Below the pieces are notes generated by a model that did no database searches, was not told where the DNA came from, and saw only the letters and a program-made list of their open reading frames with translations. A DNA stretch of 34,671 bases, from assembly GCA_018649245.1 (NCBI GenBank), contig JABIIH010000204.1, forward strand, positions 1 through 34,671, given 5' to 3'. Source of the stretch: Rhodospirillaceae bacterium. GTDB taxonomy: Bacteria > Pseudomonadota > Alphaproteobacteria > Rhodospirillales > UBA2165. Below, piece by piece: positions 1 through 7,731 of the stretch. Positions within the stretch are counted from its first letter, which is position 1. Each line of letters starts with the position of its first letter. The translations under genes were made by a program, and so were the position numbers.

Positions 1-323
1 CGAACCTTCCATACTACCTTAACTCCTAATTTCCTCAGGCTACCGCAATATTCTGCCGCACCTTACATTAAGTATAATCTTGGTGAAATAACCACCATTA
101 AATTTGCCAATTATTTTCTGAGAGTTGGTTGCTCCAAAGACAATCCACAATAGACCTAATTCGCACTTGAAAACTGAATTTTAAATATCATAGGAAATTG
201 ACCCCGGCAAACCGAGATTGCATAAAAAACCCGCTAATATACTGCAAAATAATCTCTTTATTTGTAGTGATATTCGGCTTTGAAATCTTCAATAATCGCC
301 AAATTCTGGAGTGCGGAACGAAC
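1..323. other. Gene-free stretch downstream of rppH
   Basis: This AT-rich stretch lies beyond the 3' end of the minus-strand rppH gene. I see no convincing coding frame, RNA gene or GC-rich stem followed by a T run. An open frame from about 198 on the plus strand runs into rppH and looks like a non-coding shadow. Confidence 0.5.
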
Positions 324-818
324 TCAATCCGGAGCCTTGGCGAATCGGGCAAATTCGTTCACCAAAGTGTGATAAATAGACTTTTTAAACGACACTGCAA
401 TTTCTGGAATTTCCGTCAATTTAGCCCACTTCCAAGTACTGAATTCCGGATGTTCAACCCCGGTTGGATCGATTTCTATATCGTCGCCTAAGAACCGTAA
501 GGCGAACCATTTCTGTGTCTGACCACGATAGCGGCCTTGCCAAACCTTGCCCTTTAAATCGGGCGGCAAGTCATAATTCAGCCAATCTTCCACTTCACCG
601 ATAATTTCAGCGTTCCCGGTGCCGGTCTCTTCTTCAAGCTCTCTAAGTGCCGCCGCCGCTGGGTCTTCACCATTATCGATACCGCCTTGCGGCAACTGCC
701 ACGCGTCGGGATAGGTATCGAGGCGCTGACCGACAAACACCTGGCCATATTTATTGAATAAGACGATGCCCGCGCAAGCTCGGTAGGGCAGGTCAGTCGG
801 TGTTTGATCGGGGGACAT
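324..818 (-). CDS. rppH: RNA pyrophosphohydrolase RppH (Nudix hydrolase)
   Basis: A 164-residue Nudix hydrolase. The family removes pyrophosphate from the 5' triphosphate end of mRNA and so starts RNase E-dependent decay; alphaproteobacterial members were earlier called dinucleoside polyphosphate hydrolases. The Nudix box is visible at about residues 45-67: a GGIDNGED start, then RELEEETG, which supplies the metal-binding glutamates. The N-terminal PYRACAGIVLFN and the Trp-Gln-Leu-Pro-Gln-Gly-Gly segment are typical of RppH, and the length fits the family. The ATG overlaps the stop codon of the upstream deacetylase-like gene by one base (TAATG), which suggests translational coupling. It is the last gene of the gpmI-envC-ctpA-deacetylase-rppH block. 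Confidence 0.95.
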   Translation of the reverse strand: MSPDQTPTDLPYRACAGIVLFNKYGQVFVGQRLDTYPDAWQLPQGGIDNGEDPAAAALRELEEETGTGNAEIIGEVEDWLNYDLPPDLKGKVWQGRYRGQTQKWFALRFLGDDIEIDPTGVEHPEFSTWKWAKLTEIPEIAVSFKKSIYHTLVNEFARFAKAPD

Positions 819-2362
819 TATTTTTGTGCTGGTGCTGGCGGTTGCCCGGCCGGAGCAGCTGGCGTTGCAGGTGCCACTTGAGCTTGATTTTCGCCACCGC
901 CACCACTGCCGCTGATTTTCACGATTGCCGAGATCGGTGCTAATATCAGTTTCTTACCGGGCAGTGTTTTGGTCCAGGCCATGATGTTGGTCAATGTGGA
1001 CGGTAAGGCGCGAGCGATGCCGATGGCGCTGGCATTTTTTTCTGCCAGTTCCACAAGTTTTGAAAGGCCGCGCATAATGCCAAGACGTGACGGGTCTTGA
1101 TCGATGTAAACATCGCTGCGCGCGCGCGGCAAAGCGATCGTCGAGGCGATTTTCACGATTTGGCTTTGGGCGACCAGACCATTATCAATCATTAATAAAC
1201 CGCGGATGCGAATTTCATTCAGCACCGGTGTCAACGCATCTTGCGAAGTTGTAAAGCGGGAGCCCATCGATTGGAGGAAACCGACATTGCCAATTGAAAG
1301 CGACATTATATATTGCAGACGCTCGATATTATCGTTTTGTTTTAAATCTGTTTGCAGGGCGAAAGGTCCAGGATCGGAGGTCGGAAAATCCGCAGTTTCC
1401 ATGGGCAGCATCATCAGCGTTTCGTGCCCTGCGGTGCGAGCCAAACCAACCCAATCACCAACATTTTTGGCATAGGGATTAAAAGCCAGAGTAACCTCTG
1501 CCGGCGTATGATTGACCGCAGCGATGGTGGCAGCCCGGCTAAAGCCCAACCCTTCAATAATAATGCCAATCCGGGCCAGGTTGGTAGCACCGGTAAACGG
1601 CTTGGCATAGACCTGCCACGGTTGGCGGCCATCAGCTGAAATTTTTGGAATTACGCTGCCGCCAACAGATTCGCCCAATTGCTTGTCCGGCCCGGGTAGC
1701 GGTTTCGGGTTTTGCATCATCGGTATGCCTTGGTAGGCTATGGCAGTTACCGACTTAATGATGACTCCAACACCGGCTTCAGTGCGGGGCCGGGAGGCTA
1801 TTGCTGGTGTTGTATTAGCTGGCGCGGAGGTAGATTGACCGGATGCTGGAACTTGGCTGGAACTTTGGGCTGGTTGGGATGCGTCTTTTTGGTCGGCAGT
1901 TGAGCGACCCATTTTCATTTTCCCGCCGGCCCGCGCTTTATTTTTTGGCGGAATTTTTAAGCTCAAAGCCGCTGCTGGCAGATTATTGTCGGCGGTTTCT
2001 TCTGCTTCATCATCGCCGCCACCGAGAAAGAACATTGCGCCGCCACTGATCCCGGCAACGACAACAAATACGGCGGCGCCAATAATAATCCATTTCTGTT
2101 TGTCGATACCTTCGCCGTCGTCATCTTCATCATCGTAATCTTCATCGAAATCGTCGTCAGGGAAATCGATATCTTCTAGATCAAGATCTTCGTAATCTTT
2201 GCCGTCACCATCGGCGCTTTCATCACCGCTATCCGCCAGCTCATCCTCGGCTGATTCTTCTGACTCATTATCTGACGCATCGTCCGGTGCCTCATCGGCA
2301 GCAGCCGGCGGGTCATCAAACATCGCATCGACTTCTTCTTGTGATTTTTCTTCATCAGCCAT
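818..2362 (-). CDS. Divergent polysaccharide deacetylase family protein (YibQ-like)
   Basis: A 514-residue protein. The N-terminal ~85 residues are extremely rich in Asp and Glu and probably cytoplasmic. A hydrophobic segment follows at about 90-115 (WIIIGAAVFVVVAG), then a low-complexity Ala/Pro/Ser/Gln linker, then a globular domain at about 255-490. The globular part, with ARIGIIIEGLGFS, LMMLPMET, GFLQSMGSRFT and LLMIDNGL, matches the divergent polysaccharide deacetylase family (DUF610/YibQ). That family keeps the deacetylase fold, but its activity is unproven. The C-terminus is a short Pro/Ala tail. Its position between ctpA and rppH is the usual alphaproteobacterial one and suggests an envelope role linked to EnvC and CtpA. 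The acidic head is unusually long and may be lineage-specific. Confidence 0.88.
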   Translation of the reverse strand: MADEEKSQEEVDAMFDDPPAAADEAPDDASDNESEESAEDELADSGDESADGDGKDYEDLDLEDIDFPDDDFDEDYDDEDDDGEGIDKQKWIIIGAAVFVVVAGISGGAMFFLGGGDDEAEETADNNLPAAALSLKIPPKNKARAGGKMKMGRSTADQKDASQPAQSSSQVPASGQSTSAPANTTPAIASRPRTEAGVGVIIKSVTAIAYQGIPMMQNPKPLPGPDKQLGESVGGSVIPKISADGRQPWQVYAKPFTGATNLARIGIIIEGLGFSRAATIAAVNHTPAEVTLAFNPYAKNVGDWVGLARTAGHETLMMLPMETADFPTSDPGPFALQTDLKQNDNIERLQYIMSLSIGNVGFLQSMGSRFTTSQDALTPVLNEIRIRGLLMIDNGLVAQSQIVKIASTIALPRARSDVYIDQDPSRLGIMRGLSKLVELAEKNASAIGIARALPSTLTNIMAWTKTLPGKKLILAPISAIVKISGSGGGGENQAQVAPATPAAPAGQPPAPAQK

Positions 2363-2397
2363 TACGGGCTTCCGGTATTTTTTATTAGGCGACTATA

Positions 2398-3762
2398 TTA
2401 GCCCTTCATACGCCGGGAAAACAGCGAAACACCGCGCAACAGATCAAGGGCACGTTGTAATTGAAAGTCCTGCTGATTGGTGTTCGATGCTGCAGGGGCG
2501 GGCTTTTTCTTGGAATCTGGCGCATTTTTAGACTTGTCGTCGGTTTTTTCTCCAGCTTTTCCATTTTTATCGCCGACGTGATTTTTGCCGTTATCATTCT
2601 TTAAAGCACCTCTGAGATCGGCTTCACGAGTCCGGCGGCGCGGTTCTATTGCTTCGATTCGCGCCTGTTCAACTTTGATATCGGGGGTCACGCCAATCTC
2701 CTGAATAGAGCGACCAGAGGGCGTGTAATAGCGCGCAGTCGTCAACCTCATCGCGCCATGCTGTTGCAACGGAATAATCGTTTGCACCGAGCCCTTGCCG
2801 AACGACTTGGTGCCGAGAATGATAGCGCGTTTATGATCTTGTAAGGCCCCGGCGACAATTTCCGAAGCACTGGCAGAGCCCCGGTTGATGAGCACGACAA
2901 TTGGCTTGCCGTCGGTCAGATCACCAGGTCTGGCATTAAAGCGCTGATGTTCTTCTTTATTACGGGATCGCGTCGAGACGATTTCGCCCTGGTCTAAAAA
3001 GGCATCTGAAACGGCAATTGCCTGATCCAAAAGGCCGCCGGGATTATTTCTGAGGTCAAGCACCAGGCCTTTGAAGTTTTTGCCGAGTTCTTTCTTGATT
3101 TTGTCCATCGCCTTTGAGAGCCCTTTGCCGGTCGGTTGGCTGAACGAAGATATTCGGACATAGCCGATATCACCACCTTCGGTGCGGGACCTGACGGTGC
3201 GGAGCGGGATAATGCCGCGGGTAACGGTGACATCGAACGGTTTTTTATCAATCCGCCGGATGGTGAGCTTGATATCTTCGCCGACTTTGCCGCGCATTTT
3301 TTCAACGGCTTGAGACAGCGTTAGACCCAGCACCTGTTCACCGTTGAGATGCGTAATGAAGTCACCCGGTTGCAGGCCAGCGCGATGCGCCGGCGTATCG
3401 TCAATTGGCGAGACCACTTTGATCAATCCATTTTCCATGGTTACTTCAATACCAAGGCCGCCAAACTTGCCCCGGGTCTGCACCCTCATATCTTTAAAGT
3501 TTTTTGCGTTGAGATAGCTTGAATGCGGATCGAGTGAAGTCAGCATGCCGGTGATGGCGGCTTCTATGAGGTCTTGATCCGAGGTCTCCGTGACGTAGCT
3601 GGAGCGCACTCGTTCAAAGACATCACCAAACAAATTGAGTAGGCGGTAAGTATCGACGTTCTTTTTCTTCTTTTCCTTCTCCGCCGCGTAGAGATCAAAA
3701 CTGCTGCCGATCACCGCGAGCGATAGCGCAATACCCGTAACCAAATACACAATTTTTTTCAT
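2398..3762 (-). CDS. ctpA: Carboxyl-terminal processing protease, S41 family (CtpA)
   Basis: A 454-residue periplasmic serine protease. An N-terminal signal peptide or anchor (KKIVYLVTGIALSLAVIGSS) is followed by a PDZ domain at about 95-175, with GLGIEV and AGLQPGD motifs, and an S41 peptidase core at about 190-375. The catalytic Ser lies in GSASASEIVAG and the general-base Lys in TKSFGKGSVQ, both as expected for the Ser-Lys dyad. The C-terminal ~80 residues are a charged Lys/Asp-rich tail. In Proteobacteria such proteases trim or degrade envelope proteins, including murein hydrolases. It starts 18 nt after envC ends and lies 35 nt before the deacetylase-like gene, consistent with one transcript. 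Confidence 0.95.
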   Translation of the reverse strand: MKKIVYLVTGIALSLAVIGSSFDLYAAEKEKKKKNVDTYRLLNLFGDVFERVRSSYVTETSDQDLIEAAITGMLTSLDPHSSYLNAKNFKDMRVQTRGKFGGLGIEVTMENGLIKVVSPIDDTPAHRAGLQPGDFITHLNGEQVLGLTLSQAVEKMRGKVGEDIKLTIRRIDKKPFDVTVTRGIIPLRTVRSRTEGGDIGYVRISSFSQPTGKGLSKAMDKIKKELGKNFKGLVLDLRNNPGGLLDQAIAVSDAFLDQGEIVSTRSRNKEEHQRFNARPGDLTDGKPIVVLINRGSASASEIVAGALQDHKRAIILGTKSFGKGSVQTIIPLQQHGAMRLTTARYYTPSGRSIQEIGVTPDIKVEQARIEAIEPRRRTREADLRGALKNDNGKNHVGDKNGKAGEKTDDKSKNAPDSKKKPAPAASNTNQQDFQLQRALDLLRGVSLFSRRMKG

Positions 3763-3780
3763 CTGCTTAACCTTGTCATT

Positions 3781-5046
3781 TTAACTGCTTTTTCTTTTAG
3801 CCAGCCACGGAACAGGATTAATGGGCTGGCCGTTTCTCCGCAGCTCAATATAGAGCGACGGCTTACCTTTAGTGTGCGATCCCATAACACCGACGGGTTC
3901 GCCTGACAATAAATACTGCCCCATGACACCATCAATGCGGGACATACCGGCAAGGAGGCTATGATATCCCTCGCCATGATCAATGATCAAGAGTTGCCCG
4001 TATCCACGGAAATTTCCAGCAAAAACGACCTTACCATCAAACGGGGCTATTACTTGCGCAGAATCTCGAGTTTCGATCGATAATCCTTTGCGCGTTACGC
4101 CACGGCGAACGGTTTCGCCATAGTGTCCGTTGATGCGTCCCACAGCCGGATATCTTAACGAACCGCGCGATAAAGCAAAGGGTTTAAGATCAAGTGGCGG
4201 CGCCAATCGGGCAACTTTCTTGGGCGCTGAAGAGGTCTTGTTAGAATTTCCCTTTTTTGCCTCAAGTAGTTGTTTTTGCTTTCTTTTTCTATCCTGAACA
4301 AGCTGTTTTTTACGTTCTTGTTCGATATTGCCAAACAAATCACGCAAGTTTTGCGCCCGTCCGGTTAGGCTCTCAATTCGAAGCTTTGCTTCACGGCGCT
4401 CAGACAAGGCACGTTCACGCTCAGCGGCTTTAATCCGGATCAAGCCATCCAGGGTAGAGCGTTTGTTTTTAAACTCAAGACTGGTCTTGGCGAGCTGAAA
4501 TTTACGCTTGGCGATCAATTCTCGGGTTGCTGCAAGGGCGATCAAATCTTCGCGAAGTCGGGCTGCTTGGCCTTCAATTTGCGGTACAGCCGAGCGTAAC
4601 AGGATTGCTGTCCGGATCAGATCGGCGGCACCTGAGGGGTAGGCGATGACCGCTTCCGGCGGTAATCGTGATAATTTCTGCAACGCCATCAAGACGCCAG
4701 AGAACTGACCGCGACGCGATTCGAGCAGATTTCGCTTCTCGGTCTCGGCGTTATTGAGATCATCAATTTCAGTTTCGAGCTTCGACATCCGTTGCTCAAG
4801 ATTTTGGACCGCCGTGGCAACACCAATGCGATCACGGCTGGCTTTCGACAAATCACTTTTTAAGGTATCCGCCTGCTGCTTAAGCTGCCGGCTTTGTTTT
4901 TTGCCGGCCTCAATTGCCTTTTCGACTTCCTTGATTTGGTTGTCGAGCGCATTGTCTTTTTGCTGGGCGTAGCCCGTTATAGGCAGGCATAAAAGGACGC
5001 TAATGAAGAGAGCAGAAAATATGCGGTGACAATTAAGCCGAGACAT
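3781..5046 (-). CDS. envC: Murein hydrolase activator EnvC (degenerate LytM/M23 domain)
   Basis: A 421-residue secreted protein. A signal peptide (FSALFISVLLCLPITGYAQ) is followed by long coiled coils at about 28-270, rich in Lys, Glu, Gln and Leu, and a C-terminal LytM/peptidase M23-like domain at about 300-415. The usual zinc ligands look lost: the family H-x-G-x-D region reads RKGLSIE, and the final His region reads LYIELR. This is the pattern of EnvC-type activators, which switch on cell-division amidases rather than cut peptidoglycan themselves. The ATG lies inside the 3' end of gpmI, a 14-nt overlap, and ctpA follows closely. Confidence 0.92.
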   Translation of the reverse strand: MSRLNCHRIFSALFISVLLCLPITGYAQQKDNALDNQIKEVEKAIEAGKKQSRQLKQQADTLKSDLSKASRDRIGVATAVQNLEQRMSKLETEIDDLNNAETEKRNLLESRRGQFSGVLMALQKLSRLPPEAVIAYPSGAADLIRTAILLRSAVPQIEGQAARLREDLIALAATRELIAKRKFQLAKTSLEFKNKRSTLDGLIRIKAAERERALSERREAKLRIESLTGRAQNLRDLFGNIEQERKKQLVQDRKRKQKQLLEAKKGNSNKTSSAPKKVARLAPPLDLKPFALSRGSLRYPAVGRINGHYGETVRRGVTRKGLSIETRDSAQVIAPFDGKVVFAGNFRGYGQLLIIDHGEGYHSLLAGMSRIDGVMGQYLLSGEPVGVMGSHTKGKPSLYIELRRNGQPINPVPWLAKRKSS

Positions 5047-6619
5047 CTTCGGTCTGTTTTTCAGAGATCAGAGATTGTCCTGTCATTTCGGCTGGCTGTT
5101 CCAAGCCGAGCAGCCGCAACAATGTCGGTGAAACATCAGCCAGCACACCAGTTTTCAAACCTTCGGCAAAACTTGGCGGGTTCACCAGGATCAGCGGTAC
5201 TGGCGACAAAGTGTGGGCGGTGTGCGGCCCTTGGCTATCGGGATCGGTCATTTGCTCGGCATTGCCGTGATCGGCGGTGATTAACATGGTACCGCCTACT
5301 TTGATCAGCGCATCTTCGAGCCGGCCTAGGCAACTATCGACGGCCTCTGCAGCTTTGACTGCAGCTGCCATGATACCGGTATGGCCGACCATATCGCCAT
5401 TGGCATAATTGACGATAATGAGATCAAATTTCCCGGCTTCTATGGCTGCTACCAGATTGTCGGTGACTTCAGGCGCCGACATCTCCGGCTGCAAATCATA
5501 AGTTGCGACTTTGGGCGAGGGCACCAGGATGCGCTCTTCGCCGGGATATACTTGCTCTTCACCGCCATTGAAAAAGAAAGTGACATGAGCATATTTCTCA
5601 GTCTCGGCGGTGCGCAGCTGGGTCAGCCCGGCATCCGAGACTACTTCGCCGAGAATTTTCTCCAATTTGCGCTGAGGAAACAACGCGGACATAAACTGAT
5701 TGAGATGGCTCGAGTATTCGGTCAGGCCGGCCTGGGCCACAAATTTAAGTTCACGGGACCGCTTGAAGCCCTCAAACGCTGGATCAGTTAAACTTGCCAT
5801 AATCGCGCGCGCGCGGTCCGAGCGGAAGTTGAACATCAACACCGCATCGCCGTCTCTAATGCCGTCATAGTCACCAATGACGACCGGCAGCATAAATTCA
5901 TCTGTTTTGTTGTCATTATAGCTGGCTTGGATCGCTTCAACCGGGTCATCGGCTTTGGCGGCCTCCCCCTCGACAATGGCCTGATAGGCCTGCACCACCC
6001 GGTCCCAATTATTGTCCCGGTCCATTGCATAGTAACGCCCGGTCACCGTGGCGATGGAGAAATTTGCGAGTGCCGAGGTTTTGTCGACAACTTCCGTCAT
6101 AAAGCCTTTGCCGCCGGATTGTGCGATATCCCGACCATCCATAAAGGCGTGAAGTTTGGTGGTAATGCCTTTTCCATCCAATATTTCTGCAAGTGCAAGC
6201 AAATGATTTTGATGGGAGTGCACGCCACCTGGAGAAACGAGGCCGAGTAGATGACAGGCGCCGCCACTTTGCTTGAGCTTGGCGATAAACTCGGTGAGGG
6301 CAGGGATGTCTTTGAGCGTGTCATCGGCGATTGATTTATCAATCAGAGGTAAATTCTGCATCACCACACGGCCAGCGCCGAGATTTGTATGACCCACTTC
6401 GGAATTGCCCATTTGTCCGGCGGGCAGGCCGACATCCAGCGCCGAGGCTTCAAGTTGAGCTTTAGGGTAAATCTCCACCATGCGGTCCCAATTGGGAGTT
6501 GTGGCGTGGTGGATCGCGTTGTCTTCGGCGGCTTCGCGCTCACCCCAGCCATCGAGGATGCAGAGCACCACCGGCCGACGCGAATCGCCATCTGCTTTGT
6601 TGATCTTATTCATATGCAT
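5033..6619 (-). CDS. gpmI: 2,3-bisphosphoglycerate-independent phosphoglycerate mutase
   Basis: A cofactor-independent phosphoglycerate mutase of about 528 residues that interconverts 3- and 2-phosphoglycerate in glycolysis and gluconeogenesis. The alkaline-phosphatase-like metal site is visible: VVLCILDGWG near the N-terminus, the catalytic Ser in GQMGNSEVGHTNLGAG, and ITADHGNAEQM plus GPHTAHT near the C-terminus. The insert domain with HAFMDGRD is also present. I chose the ATG at 6619 (MHMNKINKAD); a second in-frame ATG at 6613 is equally possible, and a TTG at 6628 is less likely. No strong Shine-Dalgarno sequence separates these choices. It leads the conserved envelope/RppH gene block and overlaps envC. 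Confidence 0.95.
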   Translation of the reverse strand: MHMNKINKADGDSRRPVVLCILDGWGEREAAEDNAIHHATTPNWDRMVEIYPKAQLEASALDVGLPAGQMGNSEVGHTNLGAGRVVMQNLPLIDKSIADDTLKDIPALTEFIAKLKQSGGACHLLGLVSPGGVHSHQNHLLALAEILDGKGITTKLHAFMDGRDIAQSGGKGFMTEVVDKTSALANFSIATVTGRYYAMDRDNNWDRVVQAYQAIVEGEAAKADDPVEAIQASYNDNKTDEFMLPVVIGDYDGIRDGDAVLMFNFRSDRARAIMASLTDPAFEGFKRSRELKFVAQAGLTEYSSHLNQFMSALFPQRKLEKILGEVVSDAGLTQLRTAETEKYAHVTFFFNGGEEQVYPGEERILVPSPKVATYDLQPEMSAPEVTDNLVAAIEAGKFDLIIVNYANGDMVGHTGIMAAAVKAAEAVDSCLGRLEDALIKVGGTMLITADHGNAEQMTDPDSQGPHTAHTLSPVPLILVNPPSFAEGLKTGVLADVSPTLLRLLGLEQPAEMTGQSLISEKQTEDVSA

Positions 6620-6678
6620 ATGTCGCAAAACTAGACGTTTGATGCAATGGGAGAGTTAGGGAACTGACGGAATAAATC

Positions 6679-6912
6679 TCACCGCTGTTTGTTATTCAAA
6701 TACAGCACTAAGGAGATGATGATCAAGAGGGCGATGATGGCGTTTTCGCCGGTGGCTTTGGCAAAGACGCCGATATTGTCAATGATACCGACTATAAACG
6801 TGCCCGAGGTTTGGCCAAGCAAGAAATAAATGAAAATAAGCAGGACGAGGCCGAGACTGAATATCTCGACAAGTGACCAGAGGGTCCGTCTCAATAAATC
6901 AATTTTGTCCAT
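6679..6912 (-). CDS. Small two-helix membrane protein, unknown function
   Basis: A 77-residue hydrophobic protein that I do not recognise. It has a short charged N-terminus (MDKIDLLRR), a first membrane segment at about 14-33 (IFSLGLVLLIFIYFLL), a Gly-containing loop with GTFIVGIIDNIG, and a second membrane segment at about 57-72 ending in NNKQR. A good ribosome-binding site (GAGG, 6 nt upstream) supports the ATG. Layout and loop resemble the neighbouring gene at 6947-7171, so the two look like diverged tandem paralogues. The gap of about 60 nt to gpmI would allow co-transcription. No holin, toxin or transporter motif is clear. Confidence 0.65.
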   Translation of the reverse strand: MDKIDLLRRTLWSLVEIFSLGLVLLIFIYFLLGQTSGTFIVGIIDNIGVFAKATGENAIIALLIIISLVLYLNNKQR

Positions 6913-6946
6913 AATTGACCTCGTCCTGAATTTTTAGAAAGTACGG

Positions 6947-7171
6947 CTATGCGGATCTGCTCCTGAGCAACCAGATAATAACGCCAAGAGCGATTAGTCC
7001 TACCAACCCTGCACCACCGAGATTGCCGATGAGGGCGGTTAAATTGCCGACAACGTCGCCGACGAAAGGAAGTTTATTACCAATAAGAACTCCTAATACG
7101 ATACCAAGTCCGATTAGCGACAAACCAATATCGGTAAGTGAGCCAATCCAGGTCCTAACTTGATTTAGCAT
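6947..7171 (-). CDS. Small Gly-rich two-helix membrane protein, unknown function
   Basis: A 74-residue hydrophobic protein of unknown role. The order is MLNQVRTWIGSL, a first membrane segment (IGLSLIGLGIVLGVLIG), a loop LPFVGDVVGNLTALIGNLGG, and a second membrane segment (GLVGLIALGVIIWLL) ending in RSRSA. I chose the ATG at 7171 over an in-frame TTG at 7177 because AGGAGA stands about 8 nt upstream of that ATG. The segment order and the FVG...N...G loop resemble the downstream gene at 6679-6912. A plausible promoter lies just upstream (7196-7225). Confidence 0.65.
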   Translation of the reverse strand: MLNQVRTWIGSLTDIGLSLIGLGIVLGVLIGNKLPFVGDVVGNLTALIGNLGGAGLVGLIALGVIIWLLRSRSA

Positions 7172-7195
7172 AGACAAAGTCTCCTAATAGTTTCA

Positions 7196-7225
7196 GTTAT
7201 AACTGCCTTTATGTCCCATATACAA
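7196..7225 (-). promoter_or_regulatory. Candidate promoter of the small membrane protein pair, overlapping a palindrome
   Basis: On the minus strand a TATAAC -10 (plus 7196-7201) stands 18 nt from a weak TTGTAT -35 (plus 7220-7225). The predicted start would lie about 18 nt before the ATG at 7171. The -10 is embedded in the perfect 12-bp palindrome CAGTTATAACTG (7194-7205), which could be a regulator site. This rests on sequence match only. Confidence 0.35.
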
Positions 7226-7282
7226 AATGTAGTAGTAATATGGATATGGGTGCGCATATATAGCATAGATTCTCCAAATTAG

Positions 7283-7441
7283 TTCGAAAATATTGCTCGA
7301 CGAGTAAACGATTGCTCAATTTTTGGTGAGGTTAGCCAGCGGGTATTGTCGAATTTGGTGGCTATCAACGCCTTGCTTGATAATTGTGGCGAGATTAATG
7401 AGCCCGGCATATCAGAGAATTTAGGGTCCAAAAAAGGGTAA
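7283..7441 (+). pseudogene. Possible remnant of a coding sequence (about 52 codons, no start)
   Basis: A frame opening after a TAG at 7280-7282 and closing with TAA at 7439-7441 encodes a protein-like stretch (FENIARRVNDCSIFGEVSQR, then a helical segment containing NLVAINALLDNCGEINEPG). There is no ATG, and the only GTG or TTG candidates are well inside, without a ribosome-binding site. It could be the tail of a decayed gene at the junction between the conserved block and the accessory operons, or chance. I do not recognise the family. Confidence 0.2.
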
Positions 7442-7444
7442 TTT

Positions 7445-7484
7445 AATCAGTTTTTTCAATAATACCTATCAATATTATCTGATT
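7445..7484. repeat. AT-rich interrupted inverted repeat
   Basis: Arms AATCAG (7445-7450) and CTGATT (7479-7484) flank an inner pair ATAATA (7459-7464) and TATTAT (7473-7478), with an unpaired run of T on the left side. It begins directly after the possible gene remnant. The stem is too AT-rich to call a terminator; it may be a remnant structure or a protein site. Confidence 0.3.
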
Positions 7485-7614
7485 GTTTAATGGTAGACGT
7501 ATTCTGTAAACTTTAACCTGACTCCTGGTAAGGGCAAAAGGAAGCTAGAAAAACTCAAGCTATAATTTTTCTGATACATTTTGCATTCGCTTAATCGCAC
7601 CGCTGGCGTTCGTT

Positions 7615-7628
7615 TTGATATGGATCAA
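7615..7628 (+). promoter_or_regulatory. FNR/Anr/FnrL-type binding site
   Basis: The sequence TTGATATGGATCAA matches the FNR-family consensus TTGAT-N4-ATCAA exactly, and the dyad extends one more base pair on each side (T...A). Its centre (7621.5) lies 41.5 nt upstream of the start predicted from the -10 at 7651-7656, the spacing of a class II FNR-activated promoter. It stands 104 nt before the GTG start of the first gene of the corrinoid methyltransferase operon. Low-oxygen activation of that operon is therefore a reasonable inference. Binding itself is not shown. Confidence 0.6.
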
Positions 7629-7650
7629 ATACGAAGTCGCCAGCATGTGA

Positions 7651-7656
7651 GATACT
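7651..7656 (+). promoter_or_regulatory. Candidate -10 element of the methyltransferase operon promoter
   Basis: GATACT matches the TATAAT consensus at four of six positions. Transcription would start near 7663. No -35 is needed if the FNR-type box at 7615-7628 acts as a class II activator site. Confidence 0.4.
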
Positions 7657-7662
7657 ACTTTA

Positions 7663-7703
7663 TTTATAGGTCTATAAATGTTTTGTAGAACTATAAATAT
7701 TTT
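7663..7703. repeat. Palindrome plus direct repeat in the 5' leader
   Basis: TTTATAG (7663-7669) and CTATAAA (7672-7678) form a 7-bp dyad with a 2-nt spacer. The element CTATAAATgTTTT at 7672-7684 is repeated as CTATAAATaTTTT at 7691-7703, a 19-nt period. It lies between the predicted transcription start and the GTG start, where a second regulator could bind. Confidence 0.4.
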
Positions 7704-7731
7704 ACGGATCAATAGTTGGAGTATCGTTAAG

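Noticed and set aside
198-491. Open frame of 97 codons on the plus strand
   Set aside because: It overlaps the clear rppH gene on the other strand, has no ribosome-binding site and resembles no protein.
7547-7572. AGAAAAA/TTTTTCT stem-loop as a terminator
   Set aside because: The 7-bp stem is almost all A/T and no upstream plus-strand gene needs termination there.
7672-7703. Direct repeats as a CRISPR fragment
   Set aside because: There are only two short AT-rich copies with a spacer of a few nucleotides and no cas genes.
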